In this document: piece after piece, positions 39,533 through 51,011 of the stretch | Layout of the letters: each line of letters begins with the position of its first letter | Numbering within the stretch: the stretch's first letter is position 1 | Source of the DNA: Struthio camelus | Taxonomy: Eukaryota; Chordata; Aves; Struthioniformes; Struthionidae | Assembly (NCBI RefSeq): GCF_040807025.1 | Contig: NC_090952.1 | Location: 23,433,068-23,497,067, forward strand | Length of the DNA: 64,000 nt | Direction of reading: 5' to 3' | Made by a program: the position numbers and the translations under genes | Notes under the pieces: model-generated | What the model was told of the DNA's origin: nothing | The model's input: only the letters and a program-made list of their open reading frames with translations | Database searches by the model: none

Positions 39533-40929
39533 AACACGGAGAACGTTTCCTGAGCTGGCGGGCCGGGGAAAGGAAGGTCACGAATCAGCATCTGTGGAGA
39601 ACTCAAGTATCGCAGTAACATAAAAAAAAAGAAAAAAGATTGCAAACCCCACTCTGATATCCTGTGCTGCATTTGGACAGAGCGGTAACTGATGCACACA
39701 ACCCCACACCGAATAACAAGAAATTAACTTTCACCCAACCTGTATTGAAAAAGCATCAACCACTCTCTGCCCCAAGCGAGGCCATAAACCGTCGAGGGAA
39801 GCGGCAGGGGAATGAACCTATCTGCAGGCAGGGCGAAGCTAAGGTTACCCACTCAATAGCATGCAGCTTTTGTGACTTTTTTTCTGACGAAGCTTTTCTT
39901 CTGAAAGCAACTTTTGGCTTCTTGAGAGGCCAAAAATGGAGGCATCTCCATTGCACTGGAACAAGGCAGGTGACGCCTCCTCCCCAGGTTCCCTCAAAGT
40001 CCTGCTTCCACAGAGCAGCCGGCACCTCAATCTCTGCATCTGCCTACCCTTCCTGGACTGAAATCCCAGGAAATCCCACCAATCCTCTTGACACACAACA
40101 CAGAAATCCTAGGCTGGGAGCACAGGACGGGACCGCTGGCCTGAAGGCTCCGTGCTCCGGCTGACATTGTAGCCGAGGCCACCCGTAACGCCGGCAGCGG
40201 TCCCCGGGCTGCCAGCTGCTGGCGCTCTCCCCACAGACCCCAGCCCTCGCACAGGTCTGCTCTCTTTCTCTACTCCTGCAGCACAGGAGCTCTTCAGGAC
40301 TGGTGGCCAATGTCCCTGACCTGGCCTTACTTTGCTCTTCCCTGTTTTCCCGTGCCATCCTCTGTATTTAAAAGACTCCGCATCAGTTCTATTTAAGGAC
40401 GATATTTAATTACTATTTTCACTCCCCACAGAAACGTCAGAAGAACAAAAATCCAGCCCACCACCGAGAAGGCAGAAACGGTGACCCTCAGACGCGAGCC
40501 GATCTCAGTGCGATCCGCGTGCCCCAGGCCGCACCGGCTGACTCCGGACGAAGCCGCCGTGCAAACGCAGCCCTCCGAGACGGCCCGGTTATCCAGCGGT
40601 TTTGAAACGCAGCTGAACAGTGCGCATTTGGGTCCTGATGCACGGACCCAAAGCAAGCATAATCTGGTATTTGTTTCATGTAAACCCAGACCATCAAAGG
40701 AGGTTATTAAAACTATATATTACGTCAAAAATTCCACATACGCGTTTGGGTCCAGATGCACGGGGCTCCCTGCTAGCCAGCAGCTACCTGGGGACGGCCT
40801 GTCCCCTCAGAGGGCAAACAGAGCTGACAAGGGCAGCCAGCAGGTGAGGAGCCCCTGGGGGCATCTGGAGAGCCAAACCACCCTCAACCATCATGCCAGG
40901 GAGCGGCTGCCCTGCTGTGGATCTTCTGC
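39533..40929. other. Intergenic DNA, no gene seen
   Basis: Moderate-GC sequence between the SINE head and the large minisatellite. No splice-consistent coding frame, RNA gene or clear repeat was recognised. Confidence 0.6.
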
Positions 40930-42762
40930 TCAGCCCCCTCACGATCCTCCTGCCCCACCACAGCCCTCCTGCCCCATCACCCTCCTCCTGCCCCACCACA
41001 GCCCTCCTGCCCCCTCACGATCCTCCTGCCCCACCACAGCCCTCCCGCCCCCTCACGATCCTCCTGCCCCACCACAGCCCTCCTGCCCCCTCACAATCCT
41101 CCTGCCCCGCCACAGCCCTCCTGCCCCCTCACGATCCTACTGCCCCACCACAGCCCTACTGCCCCATCACCATCCTCCTGCCCCACCACAGCCCTCCTGC
41201 CCCCTCACGATCCTACTGCCCCACCACAGCCCTACTGCCCCATCACCATCCTCCTGCCCCACCACAGCCCTCCTGTCCCATCACCATCCTCCTGCCCCAT
41301 CACCATCCTCCTGCCCCACCACAGCCCTCCTGCCCCCTCACGATCCTCCTGCCCCACCACAGCCCTCCTGCCCCCTCACAATCCTCCTGCCCCACCACAG
41401 CCCTCCCGCCCCCTCACCCTCCTCCTGCCCCACCACAGCCCTCCTGCCCCCTCACAATCCTCCTGCCCCGCCACAGCCCTCCTGCCCCTTCACGATCCTA
41501 CTGCCCCACCACAGCCCTACTGCCCCATCACCATCCTCCTGCCCCACCACAGCCCTCCTGTCCCATCACCATCCTCCTGCCCCCTCATGATCCTCCTGCC
41601 CCATCACCATCCTCCTGCCCCACCACAGCCCTCCTGCCCCCTCACAATCCTCCTGCCCCGCCACAGCCCTCCTGCCCCCTCACGATCCTCCTGCCCCACC
41701 ACAGCCCTCCTGCCCCATCACCATCCTCCTGCCCCACCACAGCCCTCCCGCCCCCTCACCCTCCTCCTGCCCCACCACAGCCCTCCCGCCCCCTCACGAT
41801 CCTCCTGCCCCACCACAGCCCTCCTGCCCCATCACAATCCTCCTGCCCCACCACAGCCCTCCTGCCCCATCACCATCCTCCTGCCCCACCACAGCCCTCC
41901 CGCCCCCTCACCCTCCTCCTGCCCCACCACAGCCCTCCCGCCCCCTCACGATCCTCCTGCCCCACCACAGCCCTCCTGCCCCATCACCATCCTCCTGCCC
42001 CACCACAGCCCTCCTGCCCCATCACCATCCTCCTGCCCCACCACAGCCCTCCTCCGCCATCACCATCCTCCTGCCCCCTCATGATCCTCCTGCCCCATCA
42101 CCATCCTCCTGCCCCACCACAGCCCTCCTGCCCCACCACAGCCCTCCCGCCCCCTCACAATCCTCCTGCCCCACCACAGCCCTCCCGCCCCCTCACGATC
42201 CTCCTGCCCCACCACAGCCCTCCTGCCCCATCACAATCCTCCTGCCCCGCCACAGCCCTCCTGCCCCCTCATGATCCTACTGCCCCACCACAGCCCTACT
42301 GCCCCATCACGATCCTCCTGCTCCACCACAGCCCTCCTGCCCCATCACCATCCTCCTGCCCCCTCATGATCCTCCTGCCCCACCACAGCCCTCCTGCCCC
42401 CTCACGATCCTCCTGCCCCACCACAGCCCTCCTGCCCCCTCACGATCCTCCTGCCCCACCACAGCCCTCCTGCCCCATCACCATCCTCCTGCCCCGCCAC
42501 AGCCCTACTGCCCCATCACGATCCTCCTGCCCCGCCACAGCCCTCCTGCCCCCTCACGATCCTACTGCCCCACCACAGCCCTACTGCCCCATCACGATCC
42601 TCCTGCCCCACCACAGCCCTCCTGCCCCATCACCCTCCTCCTGCCCCACCACAGCCCTCCTGCCCCACCACAGCCCTCCCGCCCCCTCACGATCCTACTG
42701 CCCCACCACAGCCTTCCTGCCCCATCACGATCCTCCTGCCCCACCACAGCCCTCCTGCCCCC
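40930..42762. repeat. Large minisatellite, 19-bp unit in 38-bp higher-order repeat
   Basis: About 1.83 kb of tandem units of the type CCTCCTGCCCC + ACCACAGC or + (A/C)TCACNAT. The 19-bp half-units alternate to give a 38-bp period, about 48 copies, with point variants (CCTACTG, CCTCCCG, CCGCCAC). The + strand is C-rich and the - strand G-rich, with closely spaced runs of three to five G. Open frames of several hundred codons (Pro/Ser/His-rich) run through it on the + strand in more than one frame. They reflect the rarity of stop trinucleotides in the unit, not a gene. The array ends at the start of the CpG island. Confidence 0.97.
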
Positions 42763-44090
42763 GCCGCCGGCTGCAGCGAGCCGCGGCCGGCCCGAGCCCA
42801 GGTCTCCCGGCCCCGCGGGGACAGCGGCACCCGGCCCGGGTCCCGGCCGCAGCCCCGGCCGCTCCGCGCCGCCGGGCCGGGCCGGGCAGGGCAGGGCCGA
42901 GCTGGGCCGGGCCGGGCTGTGCCGCGCTCGGCGCCCGGCGGCCGCCCCGCCCCGCCCCGCCCCGCCCGGCCGGGCGGCGCCTGCCCGCCGCCCCCGCTCC
43001 CAGCAGCCCTTGCAGCCGCCTACAATGAAATTTGCGAAGTTTTTTCGGTTTCGGCGCCATTTTCGAGTGGACTCGGAGGTGAGGAGGGAGGGCGGGCAGG
43101 GCGGCGGGGCCGGGGCGCCGCGGGGGGCCGCCCTCCTTCCCCCCCCCACCCCCGGCGCCCACCGCCCCCGCAGGCGGGCCTCGGTGCGGGGCGGCGGCGC
43201 GGCCCGACCGGACCGGACCGGACCGCGGCGGCGGCAGCGGCGGGGCGGGGGCGGCCCCTCGGCGGGGGCCGGAGCGCGCTGCCCGCCCGGGCGCTGGCGG
43301 CGGTGGCGGGGAGTGGGGGGCAGGCCCGGCCCCCCCCCCGCCCTCCTTGCCCACGCCGAGGAGGGCGGAGCAGCAGGGAGCGGGAAAAAAAAAAAACGAG
43401 GAGTGGCAAAATTACAAAAAAAAAAAAAAAAACCCAAAAAGGAGGTGGGGGGGGCTGCAAAAAGGAAAACTTTTTTAGGCGGGGGGGGGGGCGGCAAGCG
43501 CGGTAATAAACAACCGCTGCCCCGTGCGGCCCCCCCCCTCCCCCGCCCGCCCTCGCGCGGCGGGAGCCGCCCCCGCGGCACAAAGGCCGCCCCGGGCCGG
43601 GGTGGGGGGACGGCGGAGGAACGGGGGGGTGGGGGGGGTGCCGGTGCCCGCGGCCGCGGTGCCGCCGCGCGGGGCAGCGGCTGCTGCGCGGCGCCGTGAC
43701 GCAGCTGGGAAGTGACAGCGGGGGGCGGGGCGGGGGCCCCCCGCGGCCGGACCGTTAGGGCGGGAGCGGCGCGAGGCCTCCGCGCGCGCGGCCGCCGCCT
43801 GCGCCGCCGCCCGGCCCGGCCCGGCCCCCACGTGCGCGGGCCGCGCAGCCCCGCGCGCCCTGACAGGCGGCGGCTCCCGCCGCCTTTTTTACTTTTTCTC
43901 CGCTCTTTTTTTTTTGTTGTTTTTTTTTCCTTTTTTTTTCGTATTTTGAGTTTGAGGGGGTTTTTTTCCCCCCCCCGCGGAAAGCGGCTCGCCCTCCCCC
44001 GCGGCCGCGCACCCCGGCGCCCCGCTTGGCGCGGCCGTTCCTGCCGTCCGCAGGTGCGTTTCGCTGTTGTTGTTGTTGTGGTGGTGTTGG
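42763..44090 (+). promoter_or_regulatory. CpG island, candidate promoter of the miR-15c/16c host transcript
   Basis: A ~1.3-kb, extremely CpG-dense segment with GGGCGG/CCGCCC (Sp1-type) boxes. Near 43049-43063 sits an E2F-like TTTCGGCGCC overlapping a YY1-type GCCATTTT, a combination typical of TATA-less vertebrate promoters. A good splice donor (CTCGGAG|GTGAGG) follows at 43079, so a short noncoding first exon is plausible. Nothing protein-coding is nearby. The nearest + strand transcription unit downstream is the miR-15c/16c pair 6.5 kb away, so I infer it drives their primary transcript. It could also be bidirectional. Confidence 0.6.
43049..43063 (+). promoter_or_regulatory. E2F-like / YY1-like composite site
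   Basis: TTTCGGCGCC at 43049-43058 overlaps GCCATTTT at 43056-43063 (YY1 core AAAATGGC on the - strand). Both motif types cluster near vertebrate CpG-island start sites. Factor binding is inferred, not shown. Confidence 0.4.
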
Positions 44091-47000
44091 GTTCCCCCCC
44101 CCCCCACCCTTTCGTTCGGGTCTTATTTATTTACTTATTTTTAAACCAGAACTTTTTAATGAACGTTTTCTGCCGGCCCCGAGCGGTTTGCGCGGCCGGC
44201 CCGCGCGCCCCGCTGGCAGGCGGCACGGGCCGTGGCGCGGGTGTAATACCCTCTCACGCGGGATTTTGCTATATCAAAATATATTTTAAATAAGTATAAA
44301 CGCAGAACAATTTGGCGAGCTAATTTAAAGTAATTAAAAAAAAATCGGCGCCCGATTTTTTTTTTTCCCCCTTCGCTCGTTACTTGCTTTGTACAGGAAA
44401 TTTGAATATCCTGGCAAACGCCAGCTTCCAAGCGACGCTTTCCTTCGGTGAATTAGTCCCGGTTGCTGATCCGCTGTGATGAGAGCGACATGCGGGGGGG
44501 TTTCTTTTTTCTTTCTTTTTTTCTTCTTCTTTTTAATTTGTTCCAAATCCATCATTTTTAGCAGAAGTACCTCAGGTACATAAACGCAATTTTTTTCGTT
44601 TAAGAAAATCAGCTTTCTAAAACATTAAATGTTTGGGGGGGGTTGCCCTCTTCTGTTCTGCGGGTACGTAGGTAGGTGAGCGAACATCTGCCGAGTTTCA
44701 TCATCTGCTCTGAAGAAATGAAAAGAAGTTACCATCGACTGTGAAAGTCTGTATTTAGTTAATCCACTTTGGTGGGAAATACAGTAAAACTGAACTGCTA
44801 ATGCAATAAACGTTTATGAAATACAAGAGGGAAGCTTTAGGTTAATGCTTCAGGCGAACTGACCCAAATATATATATATATTTTTTTTTAAATAGCGTGT
44901 GCTTGTTATGTTTTGAATTAATGTTCATCTGACCAAACAAATTTGTTTTTTTCTGTTCTTAACAAATAAACTTTATAGGATTTGGGCTTCCGGATCTGTC
45001 CCTTGTTGTTTAAAACTGGATGAGACGACAATGCAAAAAATGGAAGTAACAAGGAGCATCATACTTTTCTTCTGTTCGGCAGTGTTGAGAAAAAACTGTG
45101 GATCCTGGAATTTTACTGTGGATTTTACTGGTTTTCTGGAGTACTGTAAGTCGAAGTCTTATCTTGCAGGCCTTTGCAAGCAGAAGTAGCTCGGTCTCAT
45201 GTTAATAGACCCATCTTGATAAATACAATCAAACTAGTAAGGATGTTTAAATCAAAATTGAGTAAAATTAATGAATAATTTTGTACGTTATTTGAATTCG
45301 CCCTTTGTAGTAGCAGTTTGGTTTCGGGTGTCCTGTGCCATGTAAAGGCATGTTAAAGTTATGTGATTCAACATGCAGAAGATACACTGTGCTTAAAATT
45401 TAAATGTAACTCTAATGTGCTTTTATTTGTCTAAAATGCATACTACTCCTCTAATCTTCTTCTAAATAGGTTAGTGAGGAAAGAATATTTTAAATGAAGT
45501 GTATGAGAAATTATCCACTCTCGCACAACTCTGACATACGAGCGTATGTTAAATTATATTTTATGGATTTATTTTCTGCCACCTGGGAAGAAGTCTTAAC
45601 TGCATAAATGTGTGTAACAGCGATTTTTGTGTGACATCTGCGCACGGAGGAGATGCGCTGTAGGTGCTTGTGCAAACGAAAGTAACTTTGCTGTGTGCAG
45701 TTCCCACATCTGACTGTTAGTGCTGTTTAGTAGTCATTTCTCTGGACACCGCCTTAGCTCAACTTCGACAGACTTGTAGGTCGAGTCGTATCGGAAATGT
45801 AATAGCTGGAAACATTTGGTGGTTGTCGATCAAACATCGGGTCTGATTTGAGCTATTAGCCACATCTGTAAATATTAATACGTGACTTTTGTTTAAATTT
45901 TGTTGTTCAAACGAAGGCAGAAATGAAAGTGGTGTGATTTCCCCCCCCCCCCCCGACCCAATGAAATACAAAGTATTTCAGTGGGTGCTACTCACCCCTT
46001 TGCTTTTGTTTTGTTGCTATAATTTTAAGTGTCTCACTAATGTCTGGGACTTTCGACTGTAATGAGATAATTTATTTTAGTCTTTTTGTAAAGTAAATGC
46101 CACTTTTATTTTTTATTATTCTTTCAAATGAGAGCAATGACTTCAGGATTTGTTTGTACATTTCTCTTAAACGTTTTGATAGCAGTTTTTTTTCCTGTGC
46201 CTAAATATATAGGAAATGCTTAATACTTATTTGTCTTTGAGCTTACCTAGCACTGAAGTGGAGAGTGTGCAAGTCAGTGAAGGCTGTGTATGCAAATTTG
46301 TCTTGTCATGGGCTCGTATATTTATTTCCTTTCCTTTCCCATGGTGCTCTTTCTCACTTTTTTTCTTTTTTTTTTCCTGGTTATAGTGACAGTAAAGAGG
46401 GACTAAGTTGCATTTTAAGGGAACCCTCTATTTCGGGGTGAATTTGTCTGTTGAGGGGCATAGTTTTCTTCTTAATTGCCCAATATACTTTGGCAAGCAG
46501 AAGTTGCATTGTTCTGTGCAATGGATTTTTGCACGTTCAAATTCCCCAGTTACTTAGAAGATTTAATTGAACCTCGGTAGGTGTCTGGCTTGTGTATGTG
46601 ACAGGTAGAAGTCTTAATTTCTAGAAAAAAATTGTGTGTAAACAGCAAGCATGGAGCCCTCATTGCTCATGGCAGAGGAGGAAATACGCACGTCACTCAC
46701 CTGTGGCGCTCGCTTCTCGTCCGTAAGGTGGGAGCGAGGGGCACGTTTGGGAAGCTCAGGTTTTATGGAATATATTGACACCTTTGCACTCGAGTAGAGC
46801 TCTTGAGGCTGCCCAGAGCATGAGCGGGGTGTAGTTCCCGGGCAGTGGGTGCTGCCAGAGATGCCCCTCAAAAATCACTACCCTAAATACTCTGAATTTT
46901 ACTCATTTGTCTGGGGGGCGGTTTATCTTCCAAAGCAACACGAGTAATGTATTTCCTTTCCCTCTGGGCCATTGATCTGCTGGATCAACAGGTCCCTCTT

Positions 47001-49538
47001 GCTGTTTGAACTCCTTTGGGGAAGGAGGGTGCGGGGGGGGGGGGGGGGTTGCTGCTCGTCGAGCTGTTGTGCAGTGGCTCTTTCTGCACGTTGTGCTTGG
47101 GACCCCACTCGCCTGCGGAGCTGCTGCTGCTTTCGGTGCTGCTTCTGCACGGGGTCCGGTCAGTGCTGTGTCAACTCCCCAGTGCCGCAGACCACGGGGG
47201 CTCCCAGTGCCGTTTGTAAGGAACGTGCTGCTGGCAGTCAGCTCGCTCTGGGGGTGCCACTGGGCCTGGCTAAAGTAGCTGGGAGAACAGGGAGAGGGAC
47301 GCAACTGCTGCGTAAGTACTTTGTGGTCCGGCCTATCTGTGGGGTGAAAGTCTGTTTTTGTTTTTATATTTATTTGTTTGTTTATTTATTTTCTCCCCAC
47401 CCCATCCTGTTCAGAAAGGTTTGTGCCCCTCAGAGCCTTGTGTGTTATCTTTGTTCTTTGCGTGCAGCCAGGCCTGGGGAGAAGACGCTCTGTGGCTGTG
47501 CTGCAGCACAGGTCACCCCTCTGCAGCACGGTGCCTGTTGGAGCGCTTCGTAAACTCTTCTTTGTGTTGTCTTCTAGTTCCTGTTGAAACAGAGATTGCC
47601 CTGTGTCAAGCAAGAATCATGTGCAGGAGGAGCTGATGTTTCTTTGCGCTCAGTCAAAGGTGAGTTGGGAAGGTAAGTTTGTGTGCCTGACTCGCTTTGA
47701 ACTGCTTGTAGCATCTCTGTCCCCCGTGCTCTGGTAAATGCAAAGCCCTCTGAAGTGCTTGTCCTCTTTGGGCACTGCAGTTGACACCTAGAGGAGGCAG
47801 AGATAAAACTCTCGGATCATTCTTTTTGGTTAACATCTTTCTGATTTAATACTGAGAATCCAAAACACAAACTAAATTTTAAAAATCCTGAAAGAGACTA
47901 AAGTGTGAAATGGGATGGTTCAAACATGTAGCGATATTGCTTAAAATGATTACGCTGTCATAGCATAAATTCACATATTTTCTCAGATCTGTATTTTAGG
48001 GCCTGTTTTGAATTACCCTTTGCCCAGTACTCAGGGTGAATGTTGGTTTTCTTTCTGTGCCGGAAAAAAGGTTAGTGGATGTGTATTGAACCCTCACTTT
48101 GGAAAGTCACACTTGTTTAGGAGAGAGCTCTTGCCCCCCATGTCGAACGAGACTAAAGACTGATTATATATAAACACTCATTAAAACATGAACCTCAAAG
48201 ACAATCAGAATGGATTCTAGAACTAAGCTTGTTTGCTTTTTTTTTCTTTTAAGTCACTTGAAAAGATGAAAGAAATAAGACTACACAGGTACAGTCAAAA
48301 CATTGTCACAGAAACAAAATGGGTAAAATTATTTGGGGACTTGTTTTGGCTTATACAGGTTTAACTTCCTCTTTGTACTTATTTGTTTCTTTGCAGTGAG
48401 TAGCAATTGCTCTCTAGAGAGCTGGAGCTAGTGCTATCAGTATTGAGGACACTAAAGTGGAGAAAAAATAGTGCTTTTTTGTTGGCAAATATTTAATTTA
48501 AAAAATTGCAATAATTTGGCACGGGTCATAAGAGCTTTTGAAATTCCTATTTTTCAGTTTGCTAAAAAGGCAGGGACTAGGAGGTGGACATACTGCAACT
48601 GAGATAACCAGTGTGTTCAGAGACAGCACAAGCATTTGAACTAATAGCACCATTTCTGACATTGTTCAGTTTTTTTGTGATGCTGCTTTTTAAGAAAATG
48701 AATTGAAGGAAGTTGTCACATAATGGGGGGGGGGGGGTCAAAAGGAAACACAAAAATGTCAGGCTATCTGCTTCTGTACTGGTACTCACATGCTGACGTG
48801 TAACCACCTCTAGTGGCTCTGCACTTGAAAGTTACGGCTTTGTTTGTGCTCTTTTCTGCCCTGCACAGTCATTTTCTTCTCCTCTGGTATGGGCAAGGGA
48901 GGCAGTGAAGTACCAGGGTATTTTCTATTTCTGGAAACTTGAGTTTTGTCATTCAAATAGGCAACGAGCATGATCTAGTCTTTAAAACAAAAGTTTGGGG
49001 GTTTGATTTTTTCGGATTTTTTTTAAGATGTCTCAAAAGTCAAAATCATCCAAATGAAAAATAATTTTAGGAAAGCATAAAACAGTTTTGCACTGTAGGA
49101 ATTTGGACTTAAATACTAACAGGGCTGCTACTGGAAAATCCCTGGTGTTGAGCAGCCCCGAAGAGGGAAGTACAAGGCAGCGTTTCCCAGGAGACTATTT
49201 GGAAGGGCCAGAAAGGTCTGTGGGATCTTTACAGTAGATCAGCACATCTGCTAGATCTGAAAGTGTAGGTTTGCCATATATTTTGGGGCTTGGAAGAATG
49301 GTTTGTTTCTGATTTTGTTTCTGAAACTGGTTCCTTTACTCTGTGTAACTGCTTGTTCTTTTATAGTTACAGACTTTCCAATAGCACCCATGAAGAAAAA
49401 ATGTCCAGTGGTGGTAATGCATGCACGTTACATGTCTTCATTGTAGAGTGTTCTTCAGTACCTTATATCACGGTTTTAAAAAACAAAAAACAAAACAAAA
49501 AAAACAAAATACCATTTGGAATGTCAACATTCAGTGGG
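44091..49538 (+). other. Putative 5' body of the miR-15c/16c primary transcript
   Basis: AT-rich DNA between the 43-kb CpG island and the microRNAs, with no coding frame of note. Simple sequence includes C- or G-tracts at 44094-44105, 45941-45954, 47033-47048 and 48725-48737, T/A repeats near 47356-47392, and A-rich (CAAAA) repeats at about 49479-49508. That it is transcribed is inferred from position and strand. Exon boundaries cannot be fixed from sequence alone. Confidence 0.35.
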
Positions 49539-49620
49539 CTTTGAGGAGATGTAGCAGCACATCATGGTTTGTAGGGACAAGGAGATACAGACCATTCTGG
49601 GCTGCCTCATTACCTCAAGG
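49539..49620 (+). ncRNA. MIR15C: microRNA precursor mir-15c
   Basis: The 5' arm carries the miR-15 mature sequence at 49552-49573, starting TAGCAGCACATCATGG with seed AGCAGCA. The 3' arm (about 49587-49609, accattctgggctgcct) pairs with it across a ~13-nt loop, and the basal stem CTTTGAGG/CCTCAAGG closes the hairpin. From knowledge of the family, this is the miR-15c of chicken, and miR-15/16 microRNAs repress cyclins, CDKs and other G1/S regulators and BCL2. It sits 0.5 kb upstream of mir-16c on the same strand, between PABIR2 and HPRT1, where mammals carry miR-424(322). Confidence 0.95.
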
Positions 49621-50037
49621 ATAAGACAAGAAAGTGAGCTTCTGGTTATCATAGATGTGGAAGCTAACACATTCCCATGTATGTCTTTAGTTCAGTTGAA
49701 CAGGTACGTGTAGATAAGTTTTCTCGGTGCTTATATCTGTGCACTTTCTTTGCAACTGCAAATATATACTGTATGAGTTTGTGCTTGTGTGTGTCTGAAC
49801 CGGGCTGGGCCTGCAGGCAGGAAGGACTTTCAGCTCCTTTTTGTTGTTTTCCAACACGGGCATGGCTTGGTCTTGGCTGGAGCACAGTGCCTTCAGCTGG
49901 CTTGTTACCCCTCACATATTGTTTGAGGTAACGCTCCTGCTGTCCGTCGTTTCCCCGGCAGAGGGTTTGCCAGGTACTGTGTTACCCTGTGTGCAGGGGG
50001 GTCTGGAGGCCGTGGAGAGGCGCTAGGATGGAAAGCT

Positions 50038-50122
50038 GTCAGCAGTGCTCTAGCAGCACGTAAATACTGGAGTTTGGGATTGCCTGTTGCTCTCCAGTAT
50101 TGCATTGCTGCTTTAGTGAGGC
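50038..50122 (+). ncRNA. MIR16C: microRNA precursor mir-16c
   Basis: The mature 5p strand at 50051-50072 begins TAGCAGCACGTAAATACTGG, identical to the core of miR-16. The 3' arm, beginning CTCCAGTATTGCATTGCTGC at 50092, pairs almost perfectly with it across a ~19-nt loop. It shares the AGCAGCA seed with mir-15c, so both target the same cell-cycle mRNAs (family knowledge). The pair is presumably processed from one primary transcript. Its position corresponds to mammalian miR-503, although its mature sequence keeps the ancestral miR-16 form. Confidence 0.96.
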
Positions 50123-50256
50123 TGGAAATCAGTCCCTGCCGTAGAAGCCAGGGCTGCGGCTCGGGGGGCGCCTGGGGGCCGCACACCTTGCTCGGCGCAG
50201 GGCCCAGGACCTTGCCTGCTGCTGGTCGGGCCCCGGGGCTCCCTTCTCCCTGCACA

Positions 50257-50262
50257 AATAAA
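50257..50262 (+). terminator. Candidate poly(A) signal after mir-16c
   Basis: An AATAAA on the + strand about 135 nt beyond the mir-16c hairpin. It is the first candidate end for the primary microRNA transcript. Confidence 0.25.
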
Positions 50263-50367
50263 CCACTGCGGAGGCAGCAAGCAACGAGGGCTCGGTGTCG
50301 TTCATGGGGATGGGATTTGGGGGGGGGGCTGCACCCTGGCGCTGCCAGGCTGGGGGCACTGCTGTGG

Positions 50368-50453
50368 GCCTGAGTCCTGAGTGAGGGGTGCAGGGCAATG
50401 GGGGGCTGGTGCCTGAGTCTTGAGTGAGGGGTGCAGGGCAATGGGGGGCTGGT
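50368..50453. repeat. 43-bp tandem duplication
   Basis: Two adjacent copies, 50368-50410 and 50411-50453, of a unit beginning GCCTGAGTCCTGAGTG differ at one position. A partial third copy seems to start at 50454. This is a small minisatellite 250 bp downstream of mir-16c. Confidence 0.85.
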
Positions 50454-51005
50454 GCCTGCCTGGGGGGTGAGGGCTCATTGCCTGCCTGTGGCAGCTGGGG
50501 GCAGACACGAGCGCTGGTGGCAGCCTTGTGGTCAGAGCCTGCATGGGGTGGGAGGGATGGGGCCCCCCTGCCCTGTGCTGCCAGGGGTGCTGGGAGCTGC
50601 CCTGGCTGCAGGACCCTCACCCCACAGCCTGGGTGGCCCCTGCTCCTTGGGGGTTGATGTTGGGGTGGAGGGCAGCGAGGGGGGCTGGAGCTGCCAAGTG
50701 ACTTATCCCAGAGAGGTGGGGAGGGGTGAGGAGTGCCGTTCCTGAGAAAGGTGACACTGGCACTATGGGGGCTTTTCCCAGCTCTCTCCTCTGGGTTTCA
50801 GGGGTGGGAGCCCCAACCTGAGCAGAGGGTGTAGTGGGGAGGGGGCTCAGCTCCTGCCTGGGCACGGGTGCTCTGAGGCTGGAGCAAAGCCACCTGTGCG
50901 GTGGGGAGCGGTGTGCTGCGCACAGCACGATGCTGCCGTCGCCTGCTCAGTGCGGGGGGGCTGTCTGTCCTTGGATGCCTTTTTTTCCAACTATTTTTAG
51001 GAATT

Positions 51006-51011
51006 AATAAA
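51006..51011 (+). terminator. Candidate poly(A) signal, distal to mir-16c
   Basis: AATAAA on the + strand with a G-rich stretch about 20 nt downstream. It is a second candidate end for the microRNA primary transcript. Confidence 0.25.

Noticed and set aside
40481-43028. Very long Pro/Ser/His-rich open frames (hundreds of codons) on the + strand
   Set aside because: They are produced by a 19/38-bp minisatellite that rarely forms stop codons. More than one frame is open, and there is no splice structure or known domain.
43025-43078. Short ATG frame beginning MKFAKFFRFRRHF, ending at a good splice donor
   Set aside because: It could be a first coding exon, but the peptide matches no family I know and its bases coincide with E2F/YY1-like promoter motifs. 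I treat it as promoter or noncoding first exon.
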